This document shows positions 11,303 through 25,439 of a DNA stretch of 64,000 nt, piece after piece (position 1 is the first letter of the stretch; each line of letters opens with the position of its first letter). This DNA is from Epiperipatus broadwayi (taxonomy: Eukaryota; Onychophora; Udeonychophora; Euonychophora; Peripatidae). The stretch spans positions 597,001 through 661,000 of the forward strand of contig JAQFVV010012491.1 in assembly GCA_028023455.1 (NCBI GenBank), in the 5' to 3' direction. The translations under genes and the position numbers were made by a program. The notes under the pieces are model-generated. The model searched no databases. It saw only the letters and a program-made list of their open reading frames with translations, and was not told the origin of the DNA.

Positions 11303-13270
11303 TTTTTAGTTTCCCATTTCAAGCCATGAAATACTTCTCTAAAACTGCTGTGAAAAGTTTGAAAACATTGAATCATCCCACCATATATTTTTCTCAATGT
11401 TAATCTTATAAGCATCACCATATAATTTAATCCCTATTGATGCATTTTAATTCATCATAATATGACAGTATTCCAGATGTATATTTTGATGATCCAAATA
11501 TTTTTATCATCATAAAAATTCTTATAGTATTAAATGCCTCTTCATAACCTACAAATCCAAAACACAATGGCATAACTTTTCTCAATGCTAGAATGTCATC
11601 CACTATGTAAAATCACTTTTGTATTCAACGTTCTAATTGATTTGAATCCAAAATTCATTATAGGCAAGTTGTAATTATCTTTGTAAAGATATTAGAAAAC
11701 TGAAAGATCTGTAATTTCAAAGTTCTTAAATGCCAATATTATTACTATATTCTTCCAATCATCTGGTATATCTTAATTATCTAGACATTTGATATGTAAA
11801 TGTATTTCTTTATTTTCTTCTTTTAAAATAATAATAATTTTATCCATTAGTGAAACTTTTTCTGCCTTTGCAAATTTAATCACACTTCTTACTTCTTCAT
11901 TTAAAATATTTGGCAAATCAGAAGATGTAGTAATTACAGGAGACATTTTGTGTTCTTGTTCTTTATTACTATATAATTTTTTATATAATTCTTCCAGATA
12001 TTTCAAAATATTTTTAAAAATAATATTTCCATTTGTTTGCTTATTGCTAAAACAATTTTCCTTCTGATGTCAAGATGTTGTTTTATACTTTTGAGATTTT
12101 TATTTTCTTCTATAGCTTTTAATGATAATTCAAACTTGTACTTTTTTATATCATCATTAATTCTTTCTTGTGCAATTTTACAAACGACTAGGTATTCAAT
12201 TTTTTCTAATAATTCATTACATTTTACTAATAAAATGCTATTTTTTGAACTTTCTATCACTCATGGATTTCTTAACAGACTATTAAATATCTTATTATTG
12301 ATTTCAATCAAGAAGTTCTGGTACTATTTTAAACTATTTGCAAGTTCTAATTTAAATTCATTGAGTATTTCCAAAAGTTAGGATATCAACTGTAATTATC
12401 TTTCTTAATACTTTTCATTTTTCTAGTTTTGTATCTCACTAATCAATGATCACTTCCTGTGTTAAATATATTAATAAAATTACAATTTTGAGATACATAT
12501 TTTTTATTAGTCAAAATATAATCTAATTTTGCTGGATCTTCATTTGAATGTGTCCATCACGATTCCTACTAAATATATTTTTTTAGAAAAGACTTTATAA
12601 TATACAGCTTTTTTCCTGCAAACTCCAGAAGTCTGTGTTCTCTCTTATTTCTGTCACAAACCAAATTTTCTTATAGCCCGTTCGTTTTTCATTTATTTAA
12701 AAAGTTTAGCATTGACATCTCTCTCATGACAAATTTAAAATGCTGTTGGAATAATCAAAACCATTTACACATTCATATAAAATCCTTTATTTTTTCTTGC
12801 AATGAGAATGTTTAGAATATAAATCTGAAATATTTGCATTTGTATCTTCCTTTTATTTAAATAATAAATCTTACCATTCTTTCTGATAAATCATTATTCT
12901 CCTCCATGCTGTTGTTTTTCACAATGTTGTTTTTTTATTTTTTATTTATAATTCTACTCACTTGGGTATTTGATATTTGTGCTTTTATAATATAAAAAAT
13001 TCTGCTTTTTAAACAATTGTTTCTTCATGTTTTGTTTTAACTTTAGAAAATTCAACTTCAAATTTAACATTACTTAATTCTTCTTGCATTTCATGCATTG
13101 CTTTCCCCTTGAAAATAATCTAAAATTATAAATATCTAACGAAATAAAAGTTATCAAATAACAATCTGAATCTACACTCATAGGATTTTTAACTTCCTCT
13201 GCCTTTGGCTATCATCTGCTGCCTTGGTTGACAACTTTACAGCCTTCTTGGAATAAGAGCCACTTTTTCA
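11303..13270 (-). pseudogene. RTE-like LINE relic, main part
   Basis: Aligns with about 53047-55190 of the intact RTE-like element. A decayed RT lies at the left, the linker (minus ORF 12003-12260, 'KAIEENKNLKSIKQH') in the middle, endonuclease remnants at about 12400-12900, and at 13195-13265 the 5' segment 'tgccttggttg..aactttacagcc'. Many stops and deletions show an old copy. Confidence 0.75.
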
Positions 13271-14011
13271 CCACCTTAATCATAATAAATGTTATTCAAA
13301 CTTATTCTAAATAACTTTGTTTTCAAATAAACATTTTAACATGTGAATAACTAAACACCACATAAATTTATGACAATGTTGACTAATATTAATTTATGTC
13401 ATTTATAGAAATGTTTAAAATTTATTCAAATAGCAGTGATTGATGAAAAAAATCAACTGATCTCTGCTGGATGTAGGTTTTTGTTTTAACTAACATTATA
13501 TTATCCGACTGGATCAAACAAAGCAAAAGAATTTCTACTTAAACATCATGTGATATTAAAAATTGAATATAATTTGTATACAGCTGAGATTGTTAAATTT
13601 TCTGTTCAAAGATTGGCAATTGAAAAATCTCAACAAATTTCTATAAATAGTGTAAATTAAATTAATATTATTCAACATTTTTACATATGTATATAGTGTT
13701 TAATTAGTTATTTTCTATTAAAACGTTTATTTGTGTGCAAGGTTATTTCAAATTGAGTTTGATTAAAAGCTCTGCATTGCTAGTTAACATTAGGCCAATA
13801 CAAAGGAAACTTTAGTTAAATTATCAAATCATCCACATTCTTTAATATTAAACTGATTATTGCAAATGTGTTTGAGTAGAAATTACTTCATTATATTTTA
13901 TCCATTTTTACACACATATGCGAGGGATGGACAGACCTTTGACGCACTATGTTTCAATATGTAAATTAATACACTATACAGGCTTAAACCTGCATATATA
14001 TGTAATGTATG
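13271..14011. other. AT-rich non-coding stretch
   Basis: No gene or recognised repeat. Confidence 0.45.
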
Positions 14012-14130
14012 TGGGATTCGAACTCAGACTTTCACATGACCCTCAACTTTCCATGCCACCTCATATTGCTGACCCACCTGATCACACACATGTTGAAAAG
14101 ATAAATAATCACTAATATACGTAATTCGTG
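14012..14130 (-). repeat. tRNA-like arm of foldback family A
   Basis: On the minus strand this reads as a degenerate tRNA-like head: a 'gtggcatgg' A-box-like part about 40 bases before 'gagttcgaatcc', close to the pol III B box consensus. The same block appears at 2966 and at the ends of the hairpins at 33338-34018 and 59001-59305. Confidence 0.55.
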
Positions 14131-14526
14131 CGTATGTCAACATGGATAGGATAACAACCTTGTTATATTTTGTGGCATATCAACTGATTTACAGGCCACT
14201 GTCAGTATTGATTATGATAAAAATATATATTCGGCATAAATTGTTTAATCTTTTGATCATATAATTTCCAGTTGAAAGATCATAGAAAATTTCTACAAAT
14301 GACATAAATTAATTGTTACATATTTATATAATGTTTTATATATATATTAAAGTAGTGGATGTTATTAGAAGAGTACATGACCTCAATAAATATTATATTT
14401 AAAAAAATCAATTGTTCCAAGCATTAATTTAATTAAAATAATTTTAATATTGCAATTATTATAGTTACTGACCATTATAGCACTTAAGTATTAAAAATAT
14501 TGCATTTGCATGTGCATTTATTTGTA

Positions 14527-14620
14527 CTAGAAGTGGGGAATCTCAGTCCCAAGGGTCACATTCGGTCCTCAAAAACTCTCAATTTGGCACTTGGACACAT
14601 TTAAAACATATATAAAATGA
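14527..14620 (+). repeat. Possible degenerate hAT-type terminus
   Basis: The sequence 'gtggggaatctcagtccc' followed by 'cattcggtcctc' resembles the GGCC-rich terminal repeats common in hAT elements, after C-to-T decay. No opposite end was found. Confidence 0.25.
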
Positions 14621-14875
14621 CCCTGTACATAACTTAGTAGATAGAGGAAATATTGAATTGAGAATAGTTAAGTAAATAAAAAGTTTTTTTCCCAACCTTT
14701 ATAATAGTTTTAGTTCATTCTATCTGTGGTGCAATATTTCCAAAAAATATCTATATTGCATGCTCTATGTGACTACACATTTAATATGAGTGCATTTTGT
14801 TTGATTTTGTAGTGATTTTTACAATGAACATATACTAGCAAAAATAAAACTCAAATTTTACTTTATTTTTTATCA

Positions 14876-14921
14876 TCATTATCATGGATCATTATCATCA
14901 TCATCATTATCATCAGATAAC
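14876..14921. repeat. (ATC)n microsatellite
   Basis: ATC/ATT triplets similar to the tails of RTE-like copies in this window, but no RTE sequence adjoins it. Confidence 0.8.
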
Positions 14922-15189
14922 TTCAGAACAAACCAATGATAAAGATATTATTGGTACAGTCTAAATAAATTGTTAGACAGGTGACTAACAAATGAGGCTT
15001 GCAAATTATGTATTTATCTATGGTTTTATTTTCATTGTCTAAGGGTGTAGTTCATTTGTTTAATTGAATTAAATATATCCTATTCAAAATACAGAAGTAG
15101 TGTTCAAAAGATTGTTAAAAATGAGGTATATGACAAAAAACATCTGTTTTTGTTACAGCAAAAGTTATTTGGTTGTTTGAGGTTACAGT

Positions 15190-18100
15190 CTGGCTCAGGT
15201 TTTTAAAAGTGACAATATAACAGCAAAAATGTCTGGGTGTGCAATTTTGCCATTTCTGTCCTTCAATTGTTCAAGTTTATTAGAGAAGATGGCTGGGTGC
15301 CTTCTGGTGTTGTTTTCAATGCAGAAAGTATATATGGTTCACCAAAAAAGTATATAAACAAAAAGTTTCTGCACAGACAGCCAGGATTGAGTCTTTGTTT
15401 AGTGTCTCTATTAGGTTACCAAGTGTGAAATTATTTTTTCTATACATGGTAATCCTAATCTCTTAGGTATTTGTCAGAGTTGAGCAGGTGTAGAATAGGT
15501 GCTTTTGTGTTTCTTCTCTCTGTGACATAAGAAACAAGAAGCATCAATATTGGTGTATAGCCTGCAGGGTTTTAGGTAATAAAAAGTAGATAGGACATGA
15601 AGATTTAGTCTTAAGAGAAAGTCGAAAAATTTGTGTTCCAATGACCATTTTTTAAATTGCTGTATTGAGTGACTGTTTTTCATATTTAGCATTGCTGAAT
15701 ATGGATCAATAGATAGGTCCAGTTACAGCATATTATAAATGATTCAATAAGTGTATCTGCCAAAACCAAAAAGATATCTGATCATAAATGCTTGGGAGTT
15801 GGTTTACAAGCAAAACAAATATCCATGTGAAAGTGGTGATCAGCCTATGGATGTTAGTTGAAGGATGCATTCAAGAGCTGAAAAACTTCTTATCAGTATA
15901 GCCAGGAGATTTAATACTTTTTGTGTATGAAAAATTTAAATGGAGTTAAGACCTAATCCATTTCTGGTTAGTGGGAGACTAAATCATTTTACAGAAATGG
16001 AGACTACTTTTCTGTGTCATAATAACTTGCTGTAGAGTGAATAAATGGATGAAGTGAAAGATTTAGTGAAGTTTATTATTGGTGAATAATAAATTATCTT
16101 TGTAGTTACTACCTGATTGAAAAGGCATACTTTTGCACACAAAGAGAAGTAGGTTTTGAGGGAGTGTGGTTATGCACTCTGCAACATCTTTCAGTTTTTT
16201 CTGGATCTTTTGTTTCATTCCAGAAGACTCTAGATAGAAAGGATATCTGAGGAAATTAGTTGGTTTCCCATGATAAATTTATGTACATATCTTGACAATG
16301 TAAAGAAAGCAAGATGATGTTGTATTAATGTTGATCTTAAGTTTTAGATAATTCATGTATGCAATATATGGAATATATAGTCCAATGTATGGGAATTGAA
16401 TTTCTTATAATTTTTTTGTATTCTCTTTATGAGAGGAGGGTTAATGTAGAACATGAATAATAAAGAATGAAGTGGAGATCCTAGAGGTATGAATTGGTTA
16501 GGGATGAAGAAAGGTGACAATTTACCATTAATTGTAATATGGATTTCTCAACTAAGGAGTAGGTTAAATAATAAGTGTAAGAGAAAATGAGATATTTTGG
16601 TGGCTGCAAATATCTGAATTAAAATCACAATAGGAACTGAGTCAAAAGCAGCCTCAATGCCAATTTGAACAGCCATTGGAACATATTTGTTCTACTCTTG
16701 AGATGAATTTAAGATGGTTTTGAAAATGAGGGCAGATTGGCCTGTTGGGGAGCTTTTTTTTCATATTGCATAGGTGAGGTAATAATAGAGAGAGAAGATA
16801 TGGTTTAATTTTATTTTTTAGAGGCTTCTCCAGGATTTTAATACCAAGGGGTCCCATGAATATTGGTCACAAATTAGATTGTTTGAATATTGACACTTGT
16901 TTTTTGTTGAAAGGAACTGAAGAGATTACACATAGATCTTCTATGTTAAACAATCTTTGTAATAGGTAAAGATGTGAGGATACAAATTTAGGGATTCCAT
17001 GTGGCCCTGGATGGCAAGAGATTGGTATTGTGGCTAGATTCAGCATGAAATGGTATATTTAGCTCTCATTGGCCAAAGAGATCTTCAAACCTGAAGGCAA
17101 AATATGACAGCAGCTTTTGTTTGAAATATTTGTATACTGGTTCTATTATATTATGTCCAGCTTTGGTGACAAACTCAGCTTCAAATACTTGTGGAACTCT
17201 GATAGTGAAATGTTCCCATCCAATGTATACTCATGTCCAGGTAAGTTGTTTTGTTAGACAGAGTTTCTTCATTTTTGAGGCAAGGCACTCTTTTAGAGTG
17301 GTGCATATGTTATTATATACTTGTGTAAATCTTTTTATATGAGTAAGTATCTGGTAATTCATCATCCAAAGTTATGAGTTTTGAGGGTAGTGAGATGGTT
17401 CTGATAATGTGATTAATATTGAATGACAGAATGTTGATAAAGAAAATGTACTACTGAACATGGTCAAGTTGCATAGTATGAAGTTTAAATAGCATGATAT
17501 ATGTTTGGAGTACAAAAATTCACAAGTGTGTGCAGGGAGAATCATTCTTATTGTTTTATGAAGGTGAATTGTTAGTGTTTGCATTGCATTCAGATTTAAT
17601 TTGAGCATTTGACTAGAATGATCAGAAAGGGTGAGGGATTAAATGTTAACTTAATTAAGTGATGAACCATGGGTGAATAAAAGCACAGGTCAATAAATGA
17701 AGTGTGATGATGGTTGTAGAATGAGATGAAGTTGGGTGGCAAGAAATCTTTAGTGCTCATTAGGAGTAGTGCAAGTTGATATAGCCACTTTGAAACAAAA
17801 GTGTGATAAATCTACGTTAAAATTGCCCAGTAATTAACTGGATAAGGGGTTGATGATAATAATGAGGTGATGATAAGCAGTAATCTTGAGATCATGGTCC
17901 ATAAAGTATGTAAACAAAAATTATGTTAAGTGCAACAGTACAGTTGAGAAAATTGACTATAAATAGGTTTGAATCAATTTATATGATTTTGAAGGATAAA
18001 AATGACCAGGCCAGTGCCACCTGATGGTGATGATAAATCTTGAAATAGATGAAAAGTCTTGGGTCCTTAGATAGGTTGTGGAATCAATCTGAGAATCACT

Positions 18101-19430
18101 ATATATTTTCGTTTCCAGCAGTCTCCGGATATTGTGGCCATGTAAATTAAATTCTTTTATTTAATTAAAGTTTTTTTTTAAAATTGAGTTTAGATCTTGA
18201 ACATTAAAAGCTCCTATTTTTATTTTCATGTTGAATGTAAATGAATGGAAAAAATAATTAGTATTATATATATTGTGAATCAGCTGTTTTATACGGACTG
18301 GACTGAGATTTCCATTTGTTGTTTTGTTTCTAAGGTCTAGAGAAAGGATTGTATAACCATAAATGGCCAGCTATGATTCAAAGTTGATATTTTTAGGGCT
18401 GGCATCCAGGGCATCAAAACATTAAAAAGTTGTTTTGTCAGCATTATTTTTTTAAGCAGGGAAGGATTGATATCTGTTGGTTTATACTAGTGTATGTATG
18501 TGTTTTTTCATGGTTTGTTTTAGATTCATTGCTTGCGATTGAGGTTTTAGTAAGTGAATGATGAAGATTTTTGGACTCAATTAGAGCTTGCTGTTTTTGT
18601 TGAATATCTGGTAAATGTGGAACTACATGATTCTAAGTTATAAATGCAATTATTAGTGGAGCATATTAAGTTCAAGTTTATTGTCACTTTGAATTATTGA
18701 CTGTGATATCTTAGCTATATGGATTGAAACTAACTGGTAACATGGTTTGGCTGATGAGGTGTGAGTTTGGTTATCATTAACCTGAAAAGTTTTGTTGCTG
18801 ATGTTAATGGATGTGCTGAATATTTGATTTGTCTGGTCAATGGAGAAGTTTATTGATAAAGCATCTTTATTTAAGAGAGAGTATGTGTGTGTATTAGGTT
18901 TTTTGTTAATATTTGTATCTAGATATATGGTTATCCACCTGATTACACTTTAAGCATTGAGTGTTTGTGAAGTTAATTTACAGATGACCATGCTGATGAC
19001 AAGAAAAATATTGTGGCTTTAATACTTTTATATATAGGCAAAGTATGGCCTCTTGGTCTTAATCTGAGTAGGTATAGTGGTTGGATTGGTATTTTTATTT
19101 AGCTTAAATTTAAGCTCAAAGCTATATATATATATATATATTGGAATTGGGATGTTCTTTAGGTAAAGTGGTTTCAATGAAACAACTTTCCTGAAAGACT
19201 CCCTTAATTTTTGAAAATCCTGCGTGGAATAGCCTATATATGTATTTTTCAATATGCCAGTTATGTATCTATCTTTGTTTTCATTTACAGCAATTAAAGC
19301 AAAATGGCCCAGTGGTTTAATTTTTATTTTAAATCTATTTCTCTGGTTTTGATCCTGGAATTCTATGATCTGGTTTCTTTTATTGGGATGATCGGCTGAG
19401 TGGAGAACATTGTCCCAAAGATTGTGCAAA
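15190..19430 (-). pseudogene. Heavily decayed L1/Tx1-like LINE
   Basis: Reading on the minus strand, pieces appear in the order expected of a LINE. An ORF at 19028-19429 (133 codons, basic, possibly ORF1-type or upstream sequence) is followed by endonuclease-like remnants at about 17500-18500, an RT remnant around 16650-17050 ('ILEKPLKNKIKPYL') and a C-terminal segment at 15474-15692. The last aligns with the LINE at 27 kb ('FKKWSLEHKFFDFLLRLNL' against its 'LKNWFVESKYIHFILKLNI'), including the CX2C pair. Many stops and frameshifts are present. The boundaries are approximate. Confidence 0.6.
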
Positions 19431-20510
19431 ATGAATTCTTCGCAAAGTAAAGCTCTTGGGATTTAAAACAAAGAACAATATATCTGTAACTTGGGATTAA
19501 AATTCATATTTGAAATTGAGGTACCAAGGTTTTTTTTTTTTGCAATATCAGTATCTGTTTTTTTATAATTAAAGTAACATTATTTCTTAGGCTTGTTTTT
19601 GCACAAGCATTATGAAATACTGAAGGCATGGCAGCCAATTGTTATCTTTTGATGATGCCGTGAACTAAGAGTATTAGTTTTTTTTCTTTGACAGATGCAC
19701 ACAAGATATTTGCAAACTTTTACTACATAACTAATTTTGTTCTTGTTTTTTAGAAATAATTTTAAATTACCTTTTATGGTGAAGTTGCAAATAATTTAAA
19801 GATTAATAGCAATATTTAACTCTTCTTACACTTTAAAGTAAAATATATTTATTTATTCTTTTCAGTTTCGACTGTTTTTAGCAGTCTTCTTAACAAGAGT
19901 AAAATGTTGTTATTATATGTTATATAAAAAAAATAAAGAAGTAAAGAGGAAGAGAAAGTATTGAAGATTAATTTAAAGGTTTAAATTCAGAGAATTTTGA
20001 AATTGTCTTGCAGACTACACCAGGTTTTCTGTGATCACCTTCTTCCTTCTTCTTTTATTCTTTTGCTTTTTTTTCTTCTTAATATTATTATGTTTCAAAA
20101 GGTAAACTTTATTGAGGCTTAAAAAGGGTTACATAAGACATTTGAAAACATGAGGTCTTAGACATAAATTGATTCATGATATTATATATGTAATAAATAT
20201 TTACCATCTTATTTGTGATAGGAAAGGAAAACATGATTTACAGTAATTGAAAGAAAAATAACTATTACATAACAGGATACATTTGTCAAATTAGATTTAC
20301 ATAGAATTTTTAAATGTGGTATTGAAAAAAAAAATGTAGAAACATGTAATAGTATGAGTAAAAATCTATGAAGGAAGGATTGAAGTTGGTGTTAGATTGA
20401 CATATGATCCAATAAAAAATCAGCTAATTTGGTGATAGTACTACAGTTTTCATAGCTAAGTTTTATTGTTTATTTGCTACATAAGTTCCATGTAAAAAAT
20501 AAAAAAAAAA
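19431..20510. other. AT-rich stretch holding one hammerhead-like relic
   Basis: No gene. The only structured item is the hammerhead-like remnant at 19863-19903. Confidence 0.4.
19863..19903 (-). ncRNA. Degenerate Penelope-type hammerhead motif
   Basis: On the minus strand: 'gactg-ctaaaa-cagtcgaaac', a stem-loop followed by GAAAC as in Penelope-associated hammerheads. The CUGANGA core is damaged (a 'gttaaga' sequence). It is probably inactive. Confidence 0.4.
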
Positions 20511-20514
20511 TACT

Positions 20515-20760
20515 AGTCAGTATAAATTGCAGCTTGAGAAAATGGAAAAACACTTGTTCAGCATGAATTGCATCTTGGAAGAATAGAAAAATATGAATCT
20601 GCATAAATTCCATCTTGGGAAAATGGAAAAAACACTAGTTAGCACGAATTGTATCTTGGGAAAATGGAAAAATACTAGTTAACATGAATTGTATCTTAGA
20701 AAAATAAAGAAATACTAATTCATCATAAATTAGATCTTGGAAAAATGGAAAAATACTGTA
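20515..20760. repeat. 40-bp minisatellite, locus 1
   Basis: About six imperfect copies of a 40-41 bp unit of the type 'catgaattgcatcttggg' + 'aaaatggaaaaatactagtt'. The same unit recurs at 31075-31403. Confidence 0.85.
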
Positions 20761-21599
20761 ATGGTCAGAATTTGTATATCTCATTAACCAGTTGCATCTC
20801 CTCTCCACTGCACTCAAAGAGCAGCACTACAGGTGGGTTCAGAGCCTGCAATACTGAGTTCGAATCTAGTAGATTGATTATACAACATATAACTACATTT
20901 AACATACTTGCCACCACATTAGCAAACAACTTTTAGGCCATGGGGATCAGGGAGATGCAAGAGACTCTAACTAATTCTATTACAACTAATATTATTAATT
21001 GAAATAAAATACTAGTTTTCTACTTCACCTTTGAGTAGTAAGTAATTTAACTTGCACTTTATGCAAAATTTGCATAAATTTTACATAAACCACAGCTAAA
21101 CTTCAGTTAACAGTAGGCTATGATTATGGAGACTCAAGGTCTCTGAACGTGCTTAGCCATATAACTTGCAAGAAAATTGAGACAAGCTTCATTTTTTTGT
21201 GTAAAGCACAAGTTAAATTACTAACTAATATTATTATAAAACTAATGAATGACCTTATTATATTTAATTTATGATATGAGACACTACGGCTATAACGTAT
21301 TAAGAAAATGGACATGAAGATGAAGGTATAATTAAAACTATATTTAATATTTGTATAAAAACTATTTACAACCTGGAGTTTGATCTCAGTCAATACTCCT
21401 AATATAGCATAAGTGTACATTAGAAAGTATTAATAATTTGACTTATCCCTTTGGGTATATAATGGTAGCACACTGTCATTTCATGCCCCAGATTAAATAT
21501 GTTAGCTATCATGTGAGATAGACATTGAACAAGATATACAGCAGTGAATTTACTTATCCCAACAATAGATTAATATATAAAGTTTTAAATTAAAGATTA
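20761..21599. other. Non-coding; possible tRNA-like head near 20845
   Basis: After the minisatellite, 'gcaatactgagttcgaatc' at about 20849-20867 resembles a pol III B box with its T arm. No full cloverleaf forms. No gene was seen. Confidence 0.25.
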
Positions 21600-21905
21600 A
21601 TTCTCAAAGGGGCCTGTTATTTGAGAGCAAATAACATGGGAGGCTTGGGGGTGAGATCAAGAGCAGAGAATAAAAGAATAATTGAACTAGATGAGAGGTG
21701 GTATTTATAGAGATGCCATAGAATCATAATTGAGTGAACTTTGAGATATAAGCCAGGAGAGAAATATATACTCATGGGCAGGATTTCTACTGGGGACCCT
21801 ACGAAATAGGTCATAAATGCAAGTCCAGGTGTGCAGGAACTTTTGCCTCTGTCACTACCCAACCGCATGATGGACTCAGATTTCCATGGCAGCACATGGA
21901 ATTAT
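21600..21905 (-). other. Complex island, possible LTR or promoter fragment
   Basis: A GC-richer 300-bp block. On the minus strand it has TATAAATA (21702-21709) followed by a pyrimidine-rich start-like region. This could be a solo LTR. No target duplication or second copy was seen. Confidence 0.25.
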
Positions 21906-23800
21906 GCCCTTCCTAATGGAGTGAAATGATACCTTTAAATATAAATATCCAGTGATTTCCCTGGCTTGAAATAGGAGAAAAACTTTGGCATCACTCAATA
22001 ATAACACCTATCATTTGATAATAAAACATTGATATATATATATTTAATTGCTAATAAGTAATGATTCACTTCCAATACCCACATTTATGAGTGATTAACT
22101 GACAAGCCCTCAAATAACCTGAGATTGGTAGAATTAAATTCAATAATTACCAATCAAAATTAATATTAAAGGGTAAAGATTATAATTCTAGTATATTGCT
22201 ATTGTTAAGCTAAGACATCTGCCTGCACTAATTATGGTACACCCACATTCATAGCTAATCATGAAAGTAAGATGCATCTCTGAAGCTAAGATAATTCATT
22301 AAAAATGTAAAACAATATAAAAAAAGCATATTAATATAAAATGAGGCACACCCTACAAATAATTTATAAAATATAAGAATAGATAATTCCCGAGCTAGCC
22401 GATTAATAAATATAAGACAAGTTTACTATAAATATTATCTAATAACTCTATGCATTTTGGTGAAGATTAACATTTAATAAAGTTAAGAGGCTCGGTCAGA
22501 AATTATTGAGGTATGAAATTAATTATGTAGATAAATAATTTTCATAGAAATGGATACCCAAAGAAAAGGAAAGATCACATAGTAATTAAAAATTACAGAT
22601 TTTCAAAAGTTTAGTGGATTTAAAATAGAATTTACATGAGTATATATTATGATTAAAATATTACACATTAGGAAGATGAGTTCTAGTTTTTAAATAAGAA
22701 CAGGAATGTTCTTAAAGCTTTTGGGTACCAGTTACCTTTGATTTAAAGCAGCATGTGCACATTTTGAGTGATCCTCCTGTTTTTTGGATTTTGGCGCAGT
22801 AGTTTTTTTTTAAGAGTTCATTTAGTGTTCATGATTACAAGCAGCAGTCAATAAGGCAGCACCATATGGATTATAGCAGACAATTTAAGCTCATTTTTAA
22901 AGCAAGTAGGGGATTCAGTGCATCTCTCATTTCTCCAGAGGAATAGCTCATGCCTACTACTCGACCATAGCAAGATGATACGTAAAAAAGTATAGTTTAT
23001 AAAAAAACAGATGGCAGATGAGATTAGCCTGACATTGGGAGACTCACATAGATAGATAGAAAGAAGCCCATTTTACTTTAAACAGGACTTTTTATATCTT
23101 TTGTCTCCCTTGCTCTTTATCTTATGGATTGATTTGACATTACATATTTGTTCACTTTTCAGGTCTGCTCAAAATATCTGCAGGTAAAATAATGCATTAA
23201 GAGCACATGTTCTATTTGTCATTTCAATCCGAACATTTTACTTTACTTTATTACATATTTCACCTATGAAACAGTCAGATTTTTAACCCAACTGTTTCAC
23301 CTACTATATATGTTATATAGTAGTATTCATACCCATATACATACCACAAAAAACTCGTATATTTATTAATAATAATCTTAATAAATCCCATCTAAATTTA
23401 AATCTAAATAATACAATCACGTATGAGTGTGTGTATGTTTAAATATTTACGGAAATATTCATTTATATAACTCATGAAGCAAAATACACACATATATAGA
23501 TTGTTAATAAATTGCTAAGTGAAAAACTAATTGTATGTGTAACTTTAGACTACTTATATGCAAGAATATAAATGTTAATAGATTATAAAACATTCCATTT
23601 TCTATAATTTTATATATTTGTTAAATTATATATCTTCAAAATTATATAATTCTGCATATATCGGTAAATTATAATGGTCAGGTTACATATAGATTTGTTT
23701 TTCTGGACACACTGTCACCAGCATAATTAATCTTTACTGGTATAAGATTAATTAAAAATTTATATTTAGAATAAAACTTAGAAAACTGAATAAATTACGG
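21906..23800. other. AT-rich non-coding stretch
   Basis: No gene or classified repeat recognised. Confidence 0.4.
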
Positions 23801-23837
23801 CCTGTCAATGGTTTTTTTTTATCTATTTAATATTTGA

Positions 23838-24180
23838 CACAGCAGGCTTCCGCGATAACTGGTGATTATCGTAAGGGCCAAAAAAACACTTCTAAGAAAA
23901 TAAAATAATGAAGGACAGGGGGGGGATACTGGTATAAAAGCAATAGTGGCCATCTTTCAAGGCATTCAAACTCACAAAAATCCAGAGCTTTTTGAATTAA
24001 TATTTGTAATAAGGTGAATAATCAGCATGTCGGGTTAAGTGGGCTCAAAATCTAACCTTCTGCCCAATGAATGGCCATCTAAGCCAGGAGAACATGAGTT
24101 GACCACCGCCAGAACCTAAAGATGGCACACTATCCAAAGAACTTGCCAGTACAGAGAAAGATCAAGATAAACAATGGTAA
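23838..24180 (+). other. Unclassified complex island with TATA-like motif
   Basis: A moderately GC-richer block with a G7 tract at about 23919-23925, 'ggtataaaagc' at about 23931, and a proline/glutamine-rich looking but stop-containing stretch after 24030. Its layout is that of a retroelement leader, but no protein motif supports this. Confidence 0.2.
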
Positions 24181-25430
24181 TTACTCCTTACAATCTAAAA
24201 ACTTCAACTAATTCCAAATTTAAATGCTAGCTTAACCTTAAATTAATGGCCATTCTAATATTGTAAATGAAAATTATGTAGATTTTGTTTTATAATTTTA
24301 ATCTAAAGATTTGCATAAATTATAAATGTAATAACTGTATTTAAATCCTAAAGTCTTGCCTGATTCATAATAAGTTAACTGATACGAAAGAATTACTGAT
24401 ATCATTTAACTCATATAAATTAACTGATTCGAAATGATTTATTTGATACAAAAATTTACTGATATAAACAAATTATTGAATGATTTAAAATATTAGATGG
24501 TTTAAAATGTTTGAGTTGGTTTAAACTCATCTATAAATGATTTATGATTTATTATTTCAAAATCTAAAGTACTCTCATTCACACACATCTTTATTAATAT
24601 AATTGTATGATTTTATGTTTGGTTTACTCGTAAAATAATATTTGATTTAGTTAAGTATTAATTTGACTCCAAGTAATTAAATGCTATCTGTTTCAATTTG
24701 CTAAATGTAGAAATTAAATGTTTTATAAATTTAGTAATGTATATAATGCAATAAGCTGTTTAATCTAATAATAAAAATTTCTATGCTAATTTATTATTGT
24801 CTTAAGTTAATGATAATATTTGCCGTCATTAATCTTAGAGATAGCATTATAAAACTAGATCAATCATATTTTAGCGAACCTCACACAACTTTCTTTTAAA
24901 ATGAACAATTTTCAAATTTCACTTACTTGAAATTTTACTATGATTTAAAATGCATTTCTTAAGTTAATCTATGCCAAATCTTATTATTATTTAGTTACGT
25001 TATCTTGTTTATGCTATAAAACTTCAAAACCGAGCTTTATCCTTAATTAAACTATTAGCGAGAATTAAATAAAGATTCTGTCACATATATATGTAAGTCC
25101 GCATATACATATAACACGTATAATTATATACAAAATAAAAAGCTCTGTTTTGGAAAGGATAAAATGTCTAGAATTAAAAATCATTACAAACGTATCATCA
25201 CCGTAAGATAGATTTGCTTTTAAGTTAATATTTTAAACAAATATTTAGTTAAAGTGATAAAAATACAGCACACATCTATAAGTTTATATTTTAATTCCCC
25301 ATATGCTGTAATCCTCCTTCAGCTAATTAAATCAAAGCGTATATAGATAGCTTTGTAGATTGGATTCATAAATTCCCTAAATAGTATTATTAAGAGTACT
25401 ATAATATGAACTGATGTGGGGTTGTTTCAT
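24181..25430. other. AT-rich non-coding stretch
   Basis: Nothing recognised. Confidence 0.4.
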
Positions 25431-25439
25431 GAAAGAAAC

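Noticed and set aside
20515-20760. Regular repeats considered as a CRISPR array
   Set aside because: Units follow each other without unique spacers and diverge among themselves. The context is eukaryotic.
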